64,000 bases of DNA. Origin: Halpernia frigidisoli (GTDB lineage Bacteria; Bacteroidota; Bacteroidia; Flavobacteriales; Weeksellaceae). A program made the position numbers and the translations under genes. Positions 63,015 through 64,000 of this stretch are shown here, piece by piece. The first letter of the stretch is position 1, and every line of letters starts with the position of its first letter. The stretch spans positions 310,001 to 374,000 of the forward strand of contig NZ_FOQT01000003.1 in the NCBI RefSeq assembly GCF_900113805.1. Reading direction: 5' to 3'. The notes under the pieces were generated by a model that worked only from the letters and a program-made list of their open reading frames with translations, was not told where the DNA came from and did no database searches.

Positions 63015-63995
63015 TTAAATAACAGCTTCCTGAAAGCAGGTATCCATATATTTTGTTTCTACTGCTGTACTTTTTGTTTCTATTTTTTCTAAAATTTTGT
63101 AAGCGGTGGTTTTTCCCATTTCAAAACCGTCATGTTTTACAATACTGATGTTTTTTGCAAGAAAGGAAGTTAGTTTCCCACTGCTGATCGCTGTTATCAA
63201 ATAATCTTTCGGCGAAACATTAAGTGAATTAAAAGCAGAGAAAAGGCCGGCCAAAACCTCATCACTCATTGCAAATATAGAATCAAATTTTTCTGTAAGA
63301 ATTACACTTTCAACGAAATTACGCGCCTGATCTTCATTTTCTGCGTAGAGTTTTGTCGCTTTAATGTTGCTGTCAGAAAGTTTTTCCATTAAACCTTTTT
63401 CCCTTCTTTTAGTTATTTCTAATTTTTTATTTCCAAAAATACAAAGTGTACTTTTTACATTATTTTTAATTAAAAAATCAGCAATAGCCGATGTTGAGGC
63501 CGCATCGTCTATTAAAATTTCGTCAAAACTGTCTTGCGGAATACTTTTATCAAAAATTACTACAGGAATGTCGAGATTTGCCGCTTTTTCTAAATGAGAA
63601 AGATCTTGTGTCTCGGATGTCAGTGAGATTACGATTCCGTCAACACCATAATTACAGCAGAAATCAATATTTTTTTTCTCTATTTCCATATCTTCATCAG
63701 AAATCAATATCAGTAAATGATAATTTTTTTCTGTTAAAACTGATGAAAGTCCGTTAATTATGGAAGGAATAAAAAACATATTCATTTTAGGTACGACGAG
63801 ACCAATTAAGCGACTTTTTTTACTTCTAAAATTTTTCCCCCATTCGCTGGGTTGGTAATTCATTATTGAAACTACTTCTCTCACTCGGATTTTTACTTTC
63901 TCACTGATATCCGGATGATCGCTTAAAGCACGCGATACGGTTGAGGTGCTTATTTTTAGCATTTCGGCAATGTCTTTTATTGTAATCCTGCTCAT
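63015..63995 (-). CDS. LacI-family transcriptional regulator
   Basis: 326 residues, complete, with the ATG at 63995 close to the window end. The helix-turn-helix is ITIKDIAEMLKISTSTVSRALSDHPDIS. It is followed by the hinge VVSIMNYQPSEWGKNFRSKKSRLIGLVVP and a periplasmic-binding-like domain (DGIVISLTSETQDL, DSIFAMSDEVLAGLFSAF). It probably controls a sugar-use operon beyond the right edge of the window. The target is unknown. Confidence 0.92.
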   Translation of the reverse strand: MSRITIKDIAEMLKISTSTVSRALSDHPDISEKVKIRVREVVSIMNYQPSEWGKNFRSKKSRLIGLVVPKMNMFFIPSIINGLSSVLTEKNYHLLILISDEDMEIEKKNIDFCCNYGVDGIVISLTSETQDLSHLEKAANLDIPVVIFDKSIPQDSFDEILIDDAASTSAIADFLIKNNVKSTLCIFGNKKLEITKRREKGLMEKLSDSNIKATKLYAENEDQARNFVESVILTEKFDSIFAMSDEVLAGLFSAFNSLNVSPKDYLITAISSGKLTSFLAKNISIVKHDGFEMGKTTAYKILEKIETKSTAVETKYMDTCFQEAVI

Positions 63996-64000
63996 TTCGT

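Overview
The window looks like a chromosomal segment of a low-GC member of the Bacteroidota, class Flavobacteriia, most likely the Weeksellaceae (Chryseobacterium/Kaistella-like). The reasons are the flavobacterial promoter box TAnnTTTG upstream of several genes, a fused MurF-alanine racemase, an agmatine deiminase plus N-carbamoylputrescine amidase pair, 2TM-domain proteins around a LytS/LytTR two-component system, a gene-encoded tRNA without CCA, and flavobacterial intergenic repeats. Most of the window is ordinary core genome. No rRNA, CRISPR array, transposase, integrase or prophage was seen.

Layout. 1-1728: an energy-transducer operon (ExbB, ExbD, TonB-like protein cut by the window edge). 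2417-8153: a DUF885 lipoprotein, a PAS histidine kinase with its receiver, then hemD-hemE. 8223-13549 (minus strand): sufS, the putrescine genes aguA-aguB, and glycyl-tRNA synthetase. 14356-19070: folC, tRNA-Val(UAC), an uncharacterised HxD protein, and a glycosyltransferase/SufE/glycosyltransferase cluster. 19252-23834: clpC, a GreA/GreB factor and mnmA.

23835-26796 is the most unusual part, a small accessory island between the facing 3' ends of mnmA (+) and a lytTR response regulator (-). It holds a Panacea-domain (DUF4065) antitoxin with an unrecognised small partner, a second diverged copy of the mnmA 3' end, a frameshifted PIN-nuclease gene with a GHKL-like ATPase tail, and a second diverged copy of the lytTR 3' end. 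This looks like a cargo-exchange hotspot built on the ends of two core genes.

26797-30578 is a LytS/LytTR regulatory operon with four 2TM domains, one fused to the kinase C-terminus. 30914-40710 holds a periplasmic TPR-like protein, a TonB-dependent receptor, Cu/Zn superoxide dismutase, tail-specific protease, surE, an SMR exporter, a serine hydrolase, GMP reductase and a GNAT. 40718-43463 is an egtB-egtD-racemase-like operon, probably for ergothioneine or a related histidine thiol. 43576-46092 has fabG, rsmI and a coiled-coil protein. 46154-55238 has tdk, murF-alr, a patatin/BamA-like protein, ybeY, mnmG, an amidase-like lipoprotein and a methyltransferase.

Two perfect ParB-binding parS sequences flank mnmG. 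About 3-5 kb downstream, a 692-bp AT-rich gap between pgk and rpiB contains three DnaA-box-like 9-mers. Together these suggest that the window may contain the chromosome origin region. The right end has rpiB, rnr, a LysE-type exporter, LD-carboxypeptidase, a DoxX-like protein, yraN, an SDR and a LacI regulator.
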